Assembly: GCA_018648445.1 (NCBI GenBank)
Contig: JABGRG010000005.1
Location: forward strand, 16,091-80,090
Direction: 5' to 3'
DNA length: 64,000 bases
DNA from: Rhodospirillales bacterium
Lineage (GTDB): Bacteria > Pseudomonadota > Alphaproteobacteria > Rhodospirillales_A > JACZKS01
The notes beneath the pieces were generated by a model that saw only the letters and a list, made by a program, of their open reading frames with translations, searched no databases and was not told the DNA's origin. The position numbers and the translations under genes are program-made. Below are positions 8,692 through 17,895 of the stretch, piece by piece. The number at the start of each line of letters is the position of its first letter. The first letter of the stretch is position 1.

Positions 8692-9684
8692 CTAGCTCGA
8701 GTGTCCGTTCGCCGCCCCGCGATCCACCCGCAAGCGCGGATCGATAAAGGCGTACAAAAGGTCCACCGACGTGTTGATGACGACGAAAATCAACGACACC
8801 AGCACCAGATAGGCTGCCATCACCGGAACGTCGATGAAATTGACCGCCTGAATGAACAGAAAACCCATGCCCGGCCATTGGAAGACCGTTTCGGTGATGA
8901 TGGCGAAGGCGATCAGGCCGCCAAGCTGAAGACCGAAGATGGTGATAACCGGGATCATCGTGTTTTTCAGCGCATGACCGAAATGCACGGCCCGGTCGGT
9001 CAGACCGCGGGCGCGGGCAAACTTGATGTAATCGGTTCGCAGCACTTCCATCATTTCCGAGCGCACCAGCCGCATGAGCAGCGTCATCTGGAACAAACCC
9101 AGCATGATGGAAGGCAAAATCAGGGCCTTGATACCGCTGATCGTCAAGAATCCGGTCGTCCACCATCCGAGATCAACGGTGTCGCCTCGTCCGAAGGACG
9201 GCAACCAATTAAGGTAAACGGAAAAAACGAGAATCAAAAGAATGCCGGTGACGAAGGTTGGCAGGGATATGCCGATCAATGACGCCATCTGCAAAAACTG
9301 ACTAAATGCCCCGCGAGGATTTAGCGCCGTATAGACGCCTAGTGGCACGCCGACGACAAGGGCCAGTGTGGCCGCCACCAGAACCAGTTCCAGCGTCGCC
9401 GGAAGACGTTCGGCGAGCAAGGCCTTAACTGGTCGCCGATTACGGTACGAGGTCCCGAAATCGCCCTGTGTGGCGTTATAGACGAACCGTCCGAACTGCA
9501 CGACAAACGGATCGTCCAAACCCAGCCGCTGGCGCAATTCAATGCGGTCCTGGGCGGTTGCGTCTTCCAATGAAAGGCTGTCAACCGGGTCGCCAAGATA
9601 CCGAAACATCACAAAAGCGATTAGCGCCACCGCCAACATGACAGCAAACGCCTGAAAGATACGCCGCACGATAAACGCCAGCAT
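8692..9684 (-). CDS. Dipeptide/oligopeptide ABC transporter permease (DppB-like)
   Basis: Second permease, 330 aa. The start MLAFIVRRIFQAF at 9684 is the classical DppB N terminus and follows an AGGAA ribosome site; the open frame to 9789 reaches into the intergenic hairpin and is not used. Family features are the LGLDDPFVVQFGRF segment, DFGTSYRNRRPV, and the EAA loop DYIKFARARGLTDRAV. It is the second gene of the operon after the receptor gene. Confidence 0.92.
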   Translation of the reverse strand: MLAFIVRRIFQAFAVMLAVALIAFVMFRYLGDPVDSLSLEDATAQDRIELRQRLGLDDPFVVQFGRFVYNATQGDFGTSYRNRRPVKALLAERLPATLELVLVAATLALVVGVPLGVYTALNPRGAFSQFLQMASLIGISLPTFVTGILLILVFSVYLNWLPSFGRGDTVDLGWWTTGFLTISGIKALILPSIMLGLFQMTLLMRLVRSEMMEVLRTDYIKFARARGLTDRAVHFGHALKNTMIPVITIFGLQLGGLIAFAIITETVFQWPGMGFLFIQAVNFIDVPVMAAYLVLVSLIFVVINTSVDLLYAFIDPRLRVDRGAANGHSS

Positions 9685-9749
9685 GAAAAATTCCTCGTTT
9701 GATTTTGCCGGGTTTCGGTATTCGCGAATGCGCGAAGAAAAGGACCCCC

Positions 9750-9774
9750 GGGGCGGCCCTATTGTAGCCGCCCC
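9750..9774 (-). promoter_or_regulatory. Intra-operon stem-loop between receptor and permease genes
   Basis: A perfect 8-bp stem (GGGGCGGC with GCCGCCCC) around a nine-base loop, with no T-run. It sits 22 bases after the end of the ABC substrate-binding protein gene and before the DppB-like gene, matching the position of the dctP-dctQ hairpin. It probably stabilises the receptor transcript or reduces read-through. Confidence 0.5.
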
Positions 9775-9795
9775 GAAGGATTTACCCAATCACGA

Positions 9796-11370
9796 TCAGT
9801 CGATGTTCGTGTACCACAGACGGATCTTGTTGTCCGGCGACTGCAGAATGTTGATGCCGTCGCGAACGGCCCATGACAAAGGCTGCTGGTGCAGCGGGAA
9901 CCACGCGATTTCGTCCTTGGCGATTTTCAGCGCCTCGGCCATCTGCGCCCGACGCTTGGTTTCGTCCAGTTCGGAAACCGAAGAGGCCGTCAATGCGTCA
10001 ACACGCGCGTTGGAATAGCCGCCGGGGTTCCAGGTGCCGTATTTTCCACCCGGCGTATGAAGCAGGGCAGAAATCGGGCTGAAAGCATCCATCATCGGCA
10101 AGGTTGCCCAACCGAGCATGAACATATCGGTCTTGCCTTCGCGGGCCTTCTTGAAGTGAATGGACTTGCTTTCGGTGGTCAGTTTCGGCTTGAACCCAAC
10201 CTTGGAAGCCATCGCCGCAACCGCCTGACAGATTTCTTCATCGTTGACGTAGCGATCATTCGGGCAATTCATGGCAAAACGGAAGCCATCGGGATAACCG
10301 GCTTCGGCAAGAAGCTTTTTCGACGCCGCCGGATCATAGGCGAAGCGCTTGTTGTCAGCCTCGACGAAACCCGGAATTTCCGGAGCCACCATCAGGGCCG
10401 CGTTGCGAGATTTGCCGCGCATGATTTTTTTCTGAATCAGATCCATGTTGACGGACTGATAAAACGCCTTGCGAACGCGCACGTCCTGGAACGGGTTCTT
10501 GCCTTTAACGTCGGAATCGTTGAGATCACCCTTGAGGTTGAAGCCAAGGTAGATGGTCCGCAGGCTCGGCGCTTCCAAAGCCTTGGCGCCGGCGGCCGCA
10601 TTGATGCGTTTGGCATCTTGCAGTGGCGACGGGAACATCATGTCCAACTCGCCCGAAAGCAGGGCGGCGACGCGCGTGGCGTCGGACTGGATGGGCGTGA
10701 AGACGATCTTCGTCAGGTTATGCTTTGGCTTGTCCCACCAGTTCTTGTTGACCACGAGAACGGTCTTGGCATCAGGCTGGCGACTATCCAGCATGAACGG
10801 GCCGGTCCCGTTAGAATGGGTCGACGCGTAGTTTTCCTGACCCGCGTTGGTGTCGATGGGTTCAACGCAATTGTTCTTTTCCAGCCACCCGGAATCGAGA
10901 ATGAAGGAATTGCTGAGGAAGTTGAACAACAGCGGGGTCGGCCCCGTCAGCGTAAGATCCATGGTGAAGTCGTCGACCTTGGTCGCCTTAACGACAGTCG
11001 GCAGATTTCCACGGATCGGCGATTTTTCGTTGGTTACGCGGTTAAGGGACATAACCGCATCGTCAGCCGTGAAATCGGCGCCGTCGTGGAATTTCACACC
11101 CTTGCGAAGGTGGAAACGAATCACCGTCGGGGAAACGGTTTCCCATGAGGTGGCCAGCGCGGGTTCAATCTTCAATTCTTCACTGTAGCGAACCAGCGGT
11201 TCATAAATGTGGTGAGTGAACGCAATGGAAAAGCTTTCCGTAAGCGAATGCGGATCCATCGCCAAAACATCGCCCGCATACGCGAAACGAAGCGTTTTCG
11301 CTTGCACCGGCTGCATGACAGCCATTGCGATTGCGACAGCCGAAGCGGCTGCGAATAGCTTGGATTTCAT
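9796..11370 (-). CDS. Peptide/opine-type ABC transporter substrate-binding protein (SBP family 5)
   Basis: Periplasmic receptor of the Dpp-like importer, 524 aa. Residues 1-24 are a signal peptide ending AVMQPVQA. The family-5 pattern is clear: HHIYEPLVRYSEELKIEPAL, FHLRKGVKFHDGADFTADD, and NVDWNL-like features are replaced by VNKNWWDKPKHN. Such proteins bind peptides, opines, glutathione or other amphipathic solutes; the ligand cannot be assigned. First gene of a five-gene operon divergent from a GntR regulator that probably controls it. Confidence 0.92.
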   Translation of the reverse strand: MKSKLFAAASAVAIAMAVMQPVQAKTLRFAYAGDVLAMDPHSLTESFSIAFTHHIYEPLVRYSEELKIEPALATSWETVSPTVIRFHLRKGVKFHDGADFTADDAVMSLNRVTNEKSPIRGNLPTVVKATKVDDFTMDLTLTGPTPLLFNFLSNSFILDSGWLEKNNCVEPIDTNAGQENYASTHSNGTGPFMLDSRQPDAKTVLVVNKNWWDKPKHNLTKIVFTPIQSDATRVAALLSGELDMMFPSPLQDAKRINAAAGAKALEAPSLRTIYLGFNLKGDLNDSDVKGKNPFQDVRVRKAFYQSVNMDLIQKKIMRGKSRNAALMVAPEIPGFVEADNKRFAYDPAASKKLLAEAGYPDGFRFAMNCPNDRYVNDEEICQAVAAMASKVGFKPKLTTESKSIHFKKAREGKTDMFMLGWATLPMMDAFSPISALLHTPGGKYGTWNPGGYSNARVDALTASSVSELDETKRRAQMAEALKIAKDEIAWFPLHQQPLSWAVRDGINILQSPDNKIRLWYTNID

Positions 11371-11508
11371 AGTCCTCTCCCTGAAGGTCTCGCCAATATT
11401 CCCATTTTAACCCTGGACCGCGCGCGGCAACGCTTGCTCTCCGCTTTTTCAGATCGTGCGTCAAACTGCGTGCGAACAAATAAACCTTCCTTGATTTTCG
11501 GTATTTTT

Positions 11509-11526
11509 GTCAACAAATTATTTGAC
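11509..11526. promoter_or_regulatory. Candidate operator GTCAA-8 bp-TTGAC in the divergent promoter region
   Basis: The 220-base gap between the divergent ABC operon and the GntR gene is AT-rich near the regulator. This inverted repeat lies in its middle, 65 bases before the regulator start. A shorter palindrome (TTTGTTTACAAA) lies about 40 bases downstream. A GntR dimer binding here could repress both directions. Inference from position and symmetry only. Confidence 0.3.
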
Positions 11527-11590
11527 GAACATTTTCATTTGTGTTTTCAATTTTCCATCAGATTTGTTTACAAAAAAAAACAGGCGGACA

Positions 11591-12361
11591 ATGGTGGCGA
11601 GAAAATCAAATTTGGACGCTCATATCCTTAGGCCGGATTTCCACGGCGAGCCGAAACCGCGGAAGTCGAAGGAAGACAATTCGACAGTTTCGCCCGAGGA
11701 ATATATCTATGGCCGGATATGGAGCGCGATCACCGCGCGCTCGCTCGTCCCGGGAATGCGCCTGAAAGAGGAAGAGCTCGCCGAAATTTTCGGCGTCAAC
11801 CGGCCTATCGTTCGCCAGGCGCTTAGTCGCCTCGCCCATGACAGCCTCGTCACCTTGCAACACAACCGGGGCTGCTACGTTGCCAAGCCGACCGTCAAGG
11901 AAGCGCGGGATATATATTCCACGCGCCGATTGATCGAGGATCAACTCATAAGGCGGCTTATCGAACAGGCAACGAAAAACGACATTAAATTGCTGCGCGA
12001 TCACCTTGCAGCGGAACGCAAGGCGCATAAGAACCGCAACTACGAAAATATGGTCAGGTATTCGGCGGAATTTCATTTATTGATCGCCGAACTGGCGGAT
12101 GTGCCGGTCATGAAGCACTTTCTTCGCCAACTGATGGCCCAATCATCGCTTATCAAGGCAATGTACCAACGCTGGGTGCATGTCGAGCGTGGCGCCAGTG
12201 ACCATGCGGCTCTCGTCGAATTGATCGCAAAGAGAGACGTAGACGAGGCGACTCGGGTCTTGAACGATCATCTGTTGGAACTGGAAACCGAGCTGGATCT
12301 GGACAACCCCATGGGTGTCGAGTTTGACCTCAAAGCCATCTTCGGAGAAAAGCCGGTTTGA
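11591..12361 (+). CDS. GntR-family transcriptional regulator, FCD domain
   Basis: A 256-aa regulator. ATG 11591 follows AGGCGG; the open frame to 11507 runs through AT-rich promoter DNA and is not used. The winged helix spans about residues 35-105 (VPGMRLKEEELAEIFGVNRP, RQALSRLAHDSLV) after a basic N-terminal tail. The FCD domain (about 115-235) carries His residues in SAEFHLLIAELA, SDHAALVELI and NDHLLELE. Divergent to the ABC transporter and 66 bases upstream of the amidohydrolase, so it probably controls both. Confidence 0.9.
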   Translation: MVARKSNLDAHILRPDFHGEPKPRKSKEDNSTVSPEEYIYGRIWSAITARSLVPGMRLKEEELAEIFGVNRPIVRQALSRLAHDSLVTLQHNRGCYVAKPTVKEARDIYSTRRLIEDQLIRRLIEQATKNDIKLLRDHLAAERKAHKNRNYENMVRYSAEFHLLIAELADVPVMKHFLRQLMAQSSLIKAMYQRWVHVERGASDHAALVELIAKRDVDEATRVLNDHLLELETELDLDNPMGVEFDLKAIFGEKPV

Positions 12362-12427
12362 TATTGAGCGGCCAGCCATTTCGCCGTTTCGGATTTCACA
12401 TTTATTGATTGAGTAGGCAGCCAGACC

Positions 12428-13858
12428 ATGTTGGACATTCTTATCAAGAACGCGACGATCATCACCATGGACAAGGACCGGCGGGTTCTCACCAATGCCG
12501 ATATCGGCGTAAAGGATGGCCGGATTTCCAGCGTCGGCGGAGAAAGCGACGGGCCGGTAGAAGCCAAAGAGACCATTGACGCGGGCGGAATGGTCGCCAT
12601 GCCGGGAATGTTCGACGGACACGCCCACGCGGGACACGGTTTGGTCAAATCAATGGGCGCAGGCGACACCAAGGCCTGGTTCGGCGCCTGTGAGCAAATC
12701 TACACCTCAGGTTCAACCGAGGCGTTCTGGCGCGCCGAAGCCCGCCTGACCCTGCTGGAACGCCTGAAGTGCGGTGTCACTACCGGCGCCATGCTTCTGG
12801 GCGGCGGTGCCAGCATCATGCGCACCGACGATCCCGCTTATGGTGACGCCCACTGCGAAGCGACGGTAGAAACGGGCATCAGGACCTTTCTGGCCGTCGG
12901 CCCCAATCCCCTTCCCTTCCCCAAGCGCTACGTCCAGTACGACGGCGGCAAGGCCCGCGAGACCGAGGTCAGTTTCGGCCAACAGATGGAAACCTGCGAA
13001 ACCTTGATCGACCGCTGGAACGGCAAGAACGACAAGCGAACCAATATTTGCCTGATATTGCCCGTGTACGGCCGCGACGGGGACGAAACGGGCAACTGGT
13101 CGGATGTCGAGGACGTGGCCCGCGAGATTGCGGACCTACGCCAACGCAAAGGGGTCCTTTTCACCCAGGACGGCCACCGTTCGGGGTCCATCGCAATTGC
13201 CCGCGATCTGGGCTTGTTGGGGCCGCACGCGTTTCTTTCGCACAGTGTCGATCTGACGGAAGACGATATGCGGGCAGCCAGGGAAACCGATACGCGGATC
13301 GTCCATAATCCAAGCGCGATCATGTCTGTCCTAGGGCGTTGCCCGGCCCCCGAGCTCATTGATCAGGGCGTAACGGTCATTCTTGGTTCGGATGCTTCGG
13401 CACCGGATCGCGGATACGACATGTTCAGGCATATGGCGCAATGCATGCACTACCACCGGCGCCATTTCCGCGATCCCGCCTACATGCCGCCCGGAAAAGT
13501 CATGGAAATGGCAACCATCGATTCGGCCAAGGCCCTCGGCCTGGATGATGAACTGGGTTCATTGGAAACGGGCAAGCGGGCCGACGTGGTGCTGGTCGAC
13601 ATGCGCAAACCTCACCTTTATCCGGCAAACATGCCGGTCACGCGGCTGGCCCATTTCGCCAACGGCGCAGATGTGGATACGGTTATTGTCGAAGGGCGCG
13701 TTTTGATGAAGAGCCGCAAGGTTCTTTGCGTCGACGAGGACGAGATTCTCGACGAAGCCCAGCGGGAAACCGAAGCCGCACTGGAACGCACGGGCCTCGG
13801 CCATCTCATCATCGAACCTGATGATTACTGGGGCACGACACGCCGGAATTTCGGCTAG
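12428..13858 (+). CDS. Amidohydrolase-superfamily deaminase/hydrolase (AtzA/TrzN-like)
   Basis: A 476-aa metal-dependent hydrolase of the cytosine-deaminase/AtzA branch, which deaminates or dechlorinates N-heterocycles or hydrolyses amides. The HxH motif (FDGHAHAGHG), the downstream metal His (FLSHSVDL) and the catalytic Asp (LGSDASAPDRG) are visible. Where relatives have a His-x3-Glu strand (typically HTHLAE), this protein reads FTQDGH, so the third metal ligand seems changed to Gln. The start is preceded by only a weak ribosome site. It follows the GntR gene and ends with a stop that shares CTAG with the convergent lyase gene. Confidence 0.85.
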   Translation: MLDILIKNATIITMDKDRRVLTNADIGVKDGRISSVGGESDGPVEAKETIDAGGMVAMPGMFDGHAHAGHGLVKSMGAGDTKAWFGACEQIYTSGSTEAFWRAEARLTLLERLKCGVTTGAMLLGGGASIMRTDDPAYGDAHCEATVETGIRTFLAVGPNPLPFPKRYVQYDGGKARETEVSFGQQMETCETLIDRWNGKNDKRTNICLILPVYGRDGDETGNWSDVEDVAREIADLRQRKGVLFTQDGHRSGSIAIARDLGLLGPHAFLSHSVDLTEDDMRAARETDTRIVHNPSAIMSVLGRCPAPELIDQGVTVILGSDASAPDRGYDMFRHMAQCMHYHRRHFRDPAYMPPGKVMEMATIDSAKALGLDDELGSLETGKRADVVLVDMRKPHLYPANMPVTRLAHFANGADVDTVIVEGRVLMKSRKVLCVDEDEILDEAQRETEAALERTGLGHLIIEPDDYWGTTRRNFG

Positions 13859-15207
13859 GGTTTTTGCGTCCCGGTTGGGATTGACGCGGCGCGCGCCAGT
13901 GCGGCGCATTCCCTGGCCGTCGTGATGCTGGCTCCCAGATAGTTTGCCGGGTCCAAGGCTGATTTAAGCGTCGCCTCGGGGACGTTTTCCCGGACCGTTT
14001 CGTCCGCCCACAATGCAGCGAACAGATCGCATTCGCCTTGTTGGACGCGCACGGCCGCCGCGTGAACCAGATCATGCGCGCTGTGCCGCCCAATGACCGG
14101 GGCCAGGGTCATCATAACGTGTTCGGCGACGATCAAACCGCCGGATCGATGCAGATTTTCCATCATTCGGTCGGGTTTCAATTCCAGCCCGGCCAGCAAG
14201 GAAACCATTTCAGCGGTCATCTCATAGGTAGCGACGCAGGTCGTCTCCATGGCCTCGCCCATCATTCTGCTGGGGGCAGCGTCGCCTTCGTGAGAATGCT
14301 GCATGCCGTCCAGTACCAGGCCCACCTGTCCCTTGATACGCGCGGCCAGCGCGATGACGGCAACGGCGGCCTTGGAGTTAACCTTTTGCGGCATGGTGCT
14401 GCTGCCGACCACCGACGCGTCCTGACCTTCGATCACTTCGCCGATCTCGTCGGTCATGAGGGTATAGATTTCCTGCGCAATCTTCGCGCACGTCATGGCG
14501 TACAAGGCCATTGTGGTGACGTATTCGGCGAGGTGGTCGGCTGTTGAGCGTAATTGCGTTCGCATGACGCTCAGCCCCAGTTGCGAGGCTAAGCGGCGGC
14601 TGATTTCGGGGCCATGATCGCCGAACGACTGCATGGCGCCAATGGCGCCGCCGAACTGAAGGCTAAAGAAACGCGGGCTCATTTCATCAATGCGTTGCAG
14701 GTGGCGAAGCATCTCGTCGATCCACCCGGCCACCTTGAAGCCAAAGGTGATGGGCAGGGCCTGGCGGCGCAGGGTGCGCCCGGCCATTGGCATATCCGCG
14801 CCACGTTCGGCCAGATCGGCCAGGGCGGTCATCATGTTTGCCATGCTCTGGCGAGTCAGCGCGTGGGCCTTGCGGATTTGCAAAACGCGGCCGGTCTGCG
14901 AAATATTTTGGGTGGTTGCACCCCAATGAACGTAGTGGCCGTGATCGCCATCGCAGGCGGCAGCAAGCATGTTGGTCAGCGATAACACCGGCGCTTTGGT
15001 GCGCGCGATATCTCGCGCCAGTTCGTCAGCGTCAATGTGCTTGAAGTTTGCCTTCTTGCCGATTTCGGTGGCGGCTTCTGGCGGGATAATACCCAGATCG
15101 GCCTGAATTCGTGCGAGCGCCGCTTCCACATCCAACCACGATTGCCAAAGCGCTTCGCGGCTGAACAGGTGGCTTACACTGGTTTCGCTCGCGATGGGTT
15201 CAGGCAT
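13855..15207 (-). CDS. Fumarase/aspartase-superfamily lyase (PcaB / adenylosuccinate lyase-like)
   Basis: A 450-aa lyase related to 3-carboxy-cis,cis-muconate cycloisomerase and adenylosuccinate lyase. The superfamily signature GSSTMPQKVNSKAA is intact, along with HWGATTQN-type (VHWGATTQNISQTGR) and GDHGPEISRRLA. These enzymes eliminate or cyclise carboxylated substrates through a carbanion. ATG 15207 follows GGAGAGG and overlaps the TrpF-like stop by eight bases; the longer open frame to 15684 runs antiparallel codons of that gene. With the amidohydrolase, it fits ring or N-compound catabolism. Exact reaction unassigned. Confidence 0.88.
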   Translation of the reverse strand: MPEPIASETSVSHLFSREALWQSWLDVEAALARIQADLGIIPPEAATEIGKKANFKHIDADELARDIARTKAPVLSLTNMLAAACDGDHGHYVHWGATTQNISQTGRVLQIRKAHALTRQSMANMMTALADLAERGADMPMAGRTLRRQALPITFGFKVAGWIDEMLRHLQRIDEMSPRFFSLQFGGAIGAMQSFGDHGPEISRRLASQLGLSVMRTQLRSTADHLAEYVTTMALYAMTCAKIAQEIYTLMTDEIGEVIEGQDASVVGSSTMPQKVNSKAAVAVIALAARIKGQVGLVLDGMQHSHEGDAAPSRMMGEAMETTCVATYEMTAEMVSLLAGLELKPDRMMENLHRSGGLIVAEHVMMTLAPVIGRHSAHDLVHAAAVRVQQGECDLFAALWADETVRENVPEATLKSALDPANYLGASITTARECAALARAASIPTGTQKP

Positions 15208-15841
15208 TGGCCTCTCCTTTATTGCCGAAAACGGCTTTGCAGACTTGCTCCACCTTATCCAGGTCAAACCACTCGTTGGTACGCACGTGGCTTTCCATGT
15301 CGATCCAGAATTCGCCGTCACCTTCAATTCGTGACAAATAGTCAACCACCGTATCAGGCCCCATGCCGCCCGCGTATCCAACCAACTGGCCAGGGAGCAG
15401 CAGCGGCACGCGATCGGGAAGAAGCCCCCTGCCCGCCGACACGTCGAAGAGTTGCACCGTATTGGCATTGGCATCAAACGCGGGGCATTGGAGGATGATC
15501 TGGGATGGCCCGTAGCTGGAAAAATTAATCGTGCGCACCTTGTTAACCTGAAAACGGCCGAATTTTTGAACGCGTTCCGAGCCTTCGAGGTCTGCGGGCA
15601 AGGCTTTGCTTTCGGCGAATTCGCGGGCCGTGTCGGCGCAAAGGTGAAGCGCCTTGTCGCCAGATATTTCCAGAACCGCATCAATGGTCGGGATCGATGG
15701 GTAACGGGAGAGGGGATCCCCCTCGCCAGGACCGTACAACATCCCCCACTCGATGGGGTAGCGCCGCGCCAGCGCGTCGGCCCTACTCAGATCGGTGCGA
15801 TCATCAATTCCCGTGAAGGTGACGAATTTTGGCAATTTCAT
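15200..15841 (-). CDS. TIM-barrel protein resembling phosphoribosylanthranilate isomerase
   Basis: A 213-aa protein opening KFVTFTGIDDRTDL, then RYPIEWGMLY and LHLCADTAREF, then GYAGGMGPDTVVDYL near the end. The order and spacing suggest a TrpF-like barrel, whose C-terminal Gly-rich loop binds phosphate, but it is not a standard TrpF (usual MVKICGI opening absent). It overlaps the downstream lyase by eight bases, so the two are co-expressed. A catabolic rather than tryptophan role is inferred from context. ATG 15841 is chosen because the frame upstream runs into the MFS gene; it has a distant GGAG. Confidence 0.75.
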   Translation of the reverse strand: MKLPKFVTFTGIDDRTDLSRADALARRYPIEWGMLYGPGEGDPLSRYPSIPTIDAVLEISGDKALHLCADTAREFAESKALPADLEGSERVQKFGRFQVNKVRTINFSSYGPSQIILQCPAFDANANTVQLFDVSAGRGLLPDRVPLLLPGQLVGYAGGMGPDTVVDYLSRIEGDGEFWIDMESHVRTNEWFDLDKVEQVCKAVFGNKGEANA

Positions 15842-15916
15842 CGCGATAGCATCTCCGCAATCAAGTTCGATCCTGCTATACCAAGGATCACCGACAAAGC
15901 CAAAAAGAAGAAAACG

Positions 15917-17209
15917 ATGGACACGCCCAAATCCGATGGGGAAAACCGCCCCATCAGGTTCCTGCCGTGGTTGATTTGGTTCCTCGCTGCCCTGTTTTAC
16001 GGCTACGGCTATTTCCAGCGTGTGGCGACCAGCGTCATGGTCGAGGACCTGATGCACGATTTCGCCGTGGGCGCGGCCGTTCTCGGCAACCTGTCGGCCA
16101 TCTACTACTACGCTTACGCCAGCCTGCAAATCCCGGTCGGCGTTCTGAACGACCGCTTCGGTCCGCGCCGAATTCTGACGGCCGCGGCGTTTCTGGGCGG
16201 TTCCGGGGCCGTCATATTCTCCTTCGCGCCGACCATCGAGATGGCCTACACGGGCCGCCTTCTGGTCGGCATCGGCGTCGCCTTCGCCTGGGTCAGTTCG
16301 CTCAAGCTTATCGGCATCTGGTTCGCGCCACACAGGTTCGCGACCATGACGGGCCTGACCCTGGTGGTCGGCATGGCGGGTGGCATTCTGGCGCAAGCGC
16401 CGCTGGCATTGGCGATTGCCGAATACGGCTGGCGAACGAGCCTGGCCGCATCATCCACAGCCGCCTTCATTCTGGCGGCAGCCATCTGGTTCGTTGTGCG
16501 TGACGCCCGCACGGATGTCGCCGAGACACCCAAAACCCGCCTGGCCGACGTTCTTCGCGGAGCCCTGCCGGTTCTGGCCAGCAGGCAAACGTGGTGCGTG
16601 GCGCTTTTCGGAATGTCGACCACCGTCGTCGCCCTCGGGTTTATGGCGTTGTGGGGGGTTCCGTTTCTGAGCGAAACCTACGGCCTCGATCGGCCCAGTG
16701 CGGCCTCGGTCATATCCGTGGGATTTGTCGGTCAGGCGTTCGGGGGCGTGTTTCTGGGATGGCTGTCGGATACCATTCGCCTTCGCAAACCCCCTATGAT
16801 CGGCAGTCTGATTGTCATGATGGGGCTGTTCGTACTGGTCGTTTACGGGCCAACCTTGCCCCTTCTCATTCTCAATGTCGCCATGTTCGTCATGGGGGCG
16901 ACAAGTGCGGCGTCCATCGTCGGCTTCGCCGCCGTGCGGGAACATGCGCCAAGTGCGGTGTCGGGCGTTACGGTCGCGTGTGTCAACACGTTCCTCATCT
17001 CCAGCGGCGCCATCATGCAGCCTGTCGCCGGTTGGATTTTGGACTTGTATTGGGACGGAACCCTGATTGAAGGCGTTCGCGTCTACGGACTGGACGTCTG
17101 GATGCTGGCATTCGCCCCGTTTGTCGCGTTCTGCACCGTTGGGCTGGCCGGATCATTGTTCATTCGCGAAACCCACTGCCGACCCCTGGAAGAGGGCGAC
17201 GCGCGGTAA
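15917..17209 (+). CDS. Major facilitator superfamily transporter
   Basis: A 430-aa MFS carrier with about twelve membrane segments. The loop 2-3 motif appears as GVLNDRFGPRRILTAAA; a second copy is GWLSDTIRLRKPPM. The start MDTPKSDGENR at 15917 follows AAAAGAAGAAAAC; the long upstream extension of the frame overlaps the divergent TrpF-like gene and is rejected. It is divergent from the lyase operon with a 75-base shared promoter region, so it probably moves a substrate or product of that pathway. Confidence 0.9.
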   Translation: MDTPKSDGENRPIRFLPWLIWFLAALFYGYGYFQRVATSVMVEDLMHDFAVGAAVLGNLSAIYYYAYASLQIPVGVLNDRFGPRRILTAAAFLGGSGAVIFSFAPTIEMAYTGRLLVGIGVAFAWVSSLKLIGIWFAPHRFATMTGLTLVVGMAGGILAQAPLALAIAEYGWRTSLAASSTAAFILAAAIWFVVRDARTDVAETPKTRLADVLRGALPVLASRQTWCVALFGMSTTVVALGFMALWGVPFLSETYGLDRPSAASVISVGFVGQAFGGVFLGWLSDTIRLRKPPMIGSLIVMMGLFVLVVYGPTLPLLILNVAMFVMGATSAASIVGFAAVREHAPSAVSGVTVACVNTFLISSGAIMQPVAGWILDLYWDGTLIEGVRVYGLDVWMLAFAPFVAFCTVGLAGSLFIRETHCRPLEEGDAR

Positions 17210-17262
17210 TCGTCAATCAACAACGGATTGGAAAAAAGCGCGCGTCATGGCATTGTCACGCC

Positions 17263-17895
17263 ATGGATATAAATTTTTTCGTTTCCGCATTTTCCACTCT
17301 GTTCGTCACCGTCGATCCCATCGGACTGGTGCCCATATTCATCGCCTTGACCAGTGACATGGCACCCGCCGACCGGCGCAAGGTGGCATGGATATCCTGC
17401 CTGATCGCGTTCAGCGTGCTCGCGCTTTCCGCTGTCGGCGGTAAGGATCTATTGGGAATTTTGGGAATTAGCCTTGATGCCTTCCGCATCGCTGGCGGAC
17501 TGTTCCTGTTCTACACCGGCTTCGAAATGCTGTTCGAGATGCGCCAACCACGACGCCAACAGCACGTCGACACCGCCGTCGGAATTGACCGCATCAAAAA
17601 TATTGCCGCTTTTCCCCTTGCCATTCCTCTGATGTCCGGGCCGGGCGCAATCACCGCGACGATCCTGCTGGCATCAGAGACCGAAGATCATTGGGTTAAT
17701 TTCCTGGGGATTTTCGCAACGATCTCGCTGGTGGTGGCGATTACCTACATCTTTTTCATACTAGCGGATTTAATCACCCGCGCGCTCGGTGAAATGGGCC
17801 GGATCGTCGTAACCCGCCTTTTGGGACTGCTGCTCGGAGCCCTGGCCGTGCAATTCATCGCCGACGGCATCACCTCACTGGCCAACGGCGGCTAA
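17263..17895 (+). CDS. MarC-family integral membrane protein
   Basis: A 210-aa protein with six predicted helices and the MarC pattern: FVTVDPIGLVPIFIALT at the first helix, GAL/GLFLFYTGFEMLF, and PLAIPLMSGPGAIT in the middle. The biochemical role of the family is unsettled. It stands alone, convergent with the sulfur operon, and its stop overlaps the stop of the ICMT-like gene. Confidence 0.9.
   Translation: MDINFFVSAFSTLFVTVDPIGLVPIFIALTSDMAPADRRKVAWISCLIAFSVLALSAVGGKDLLGILGISLDAFRIAGGLFLFYTGFEMLFEMRQPRRQQHVDTAVGIDRIKNIAAFPLAIPLMSGPGAITATILLASETEDHWVNFLGIFATISLVVAITYIFFILADLITRALGEMGRIVVTRLLGLLLGALAVQFIADGITSLANGG

Noticed and set aside
15208..15684. N-terminal extension of the lyase
   Set aside because: It overlaps the TrpF-like gene on the same strand; ATG 15207 has the ribosome site and family N terminus.
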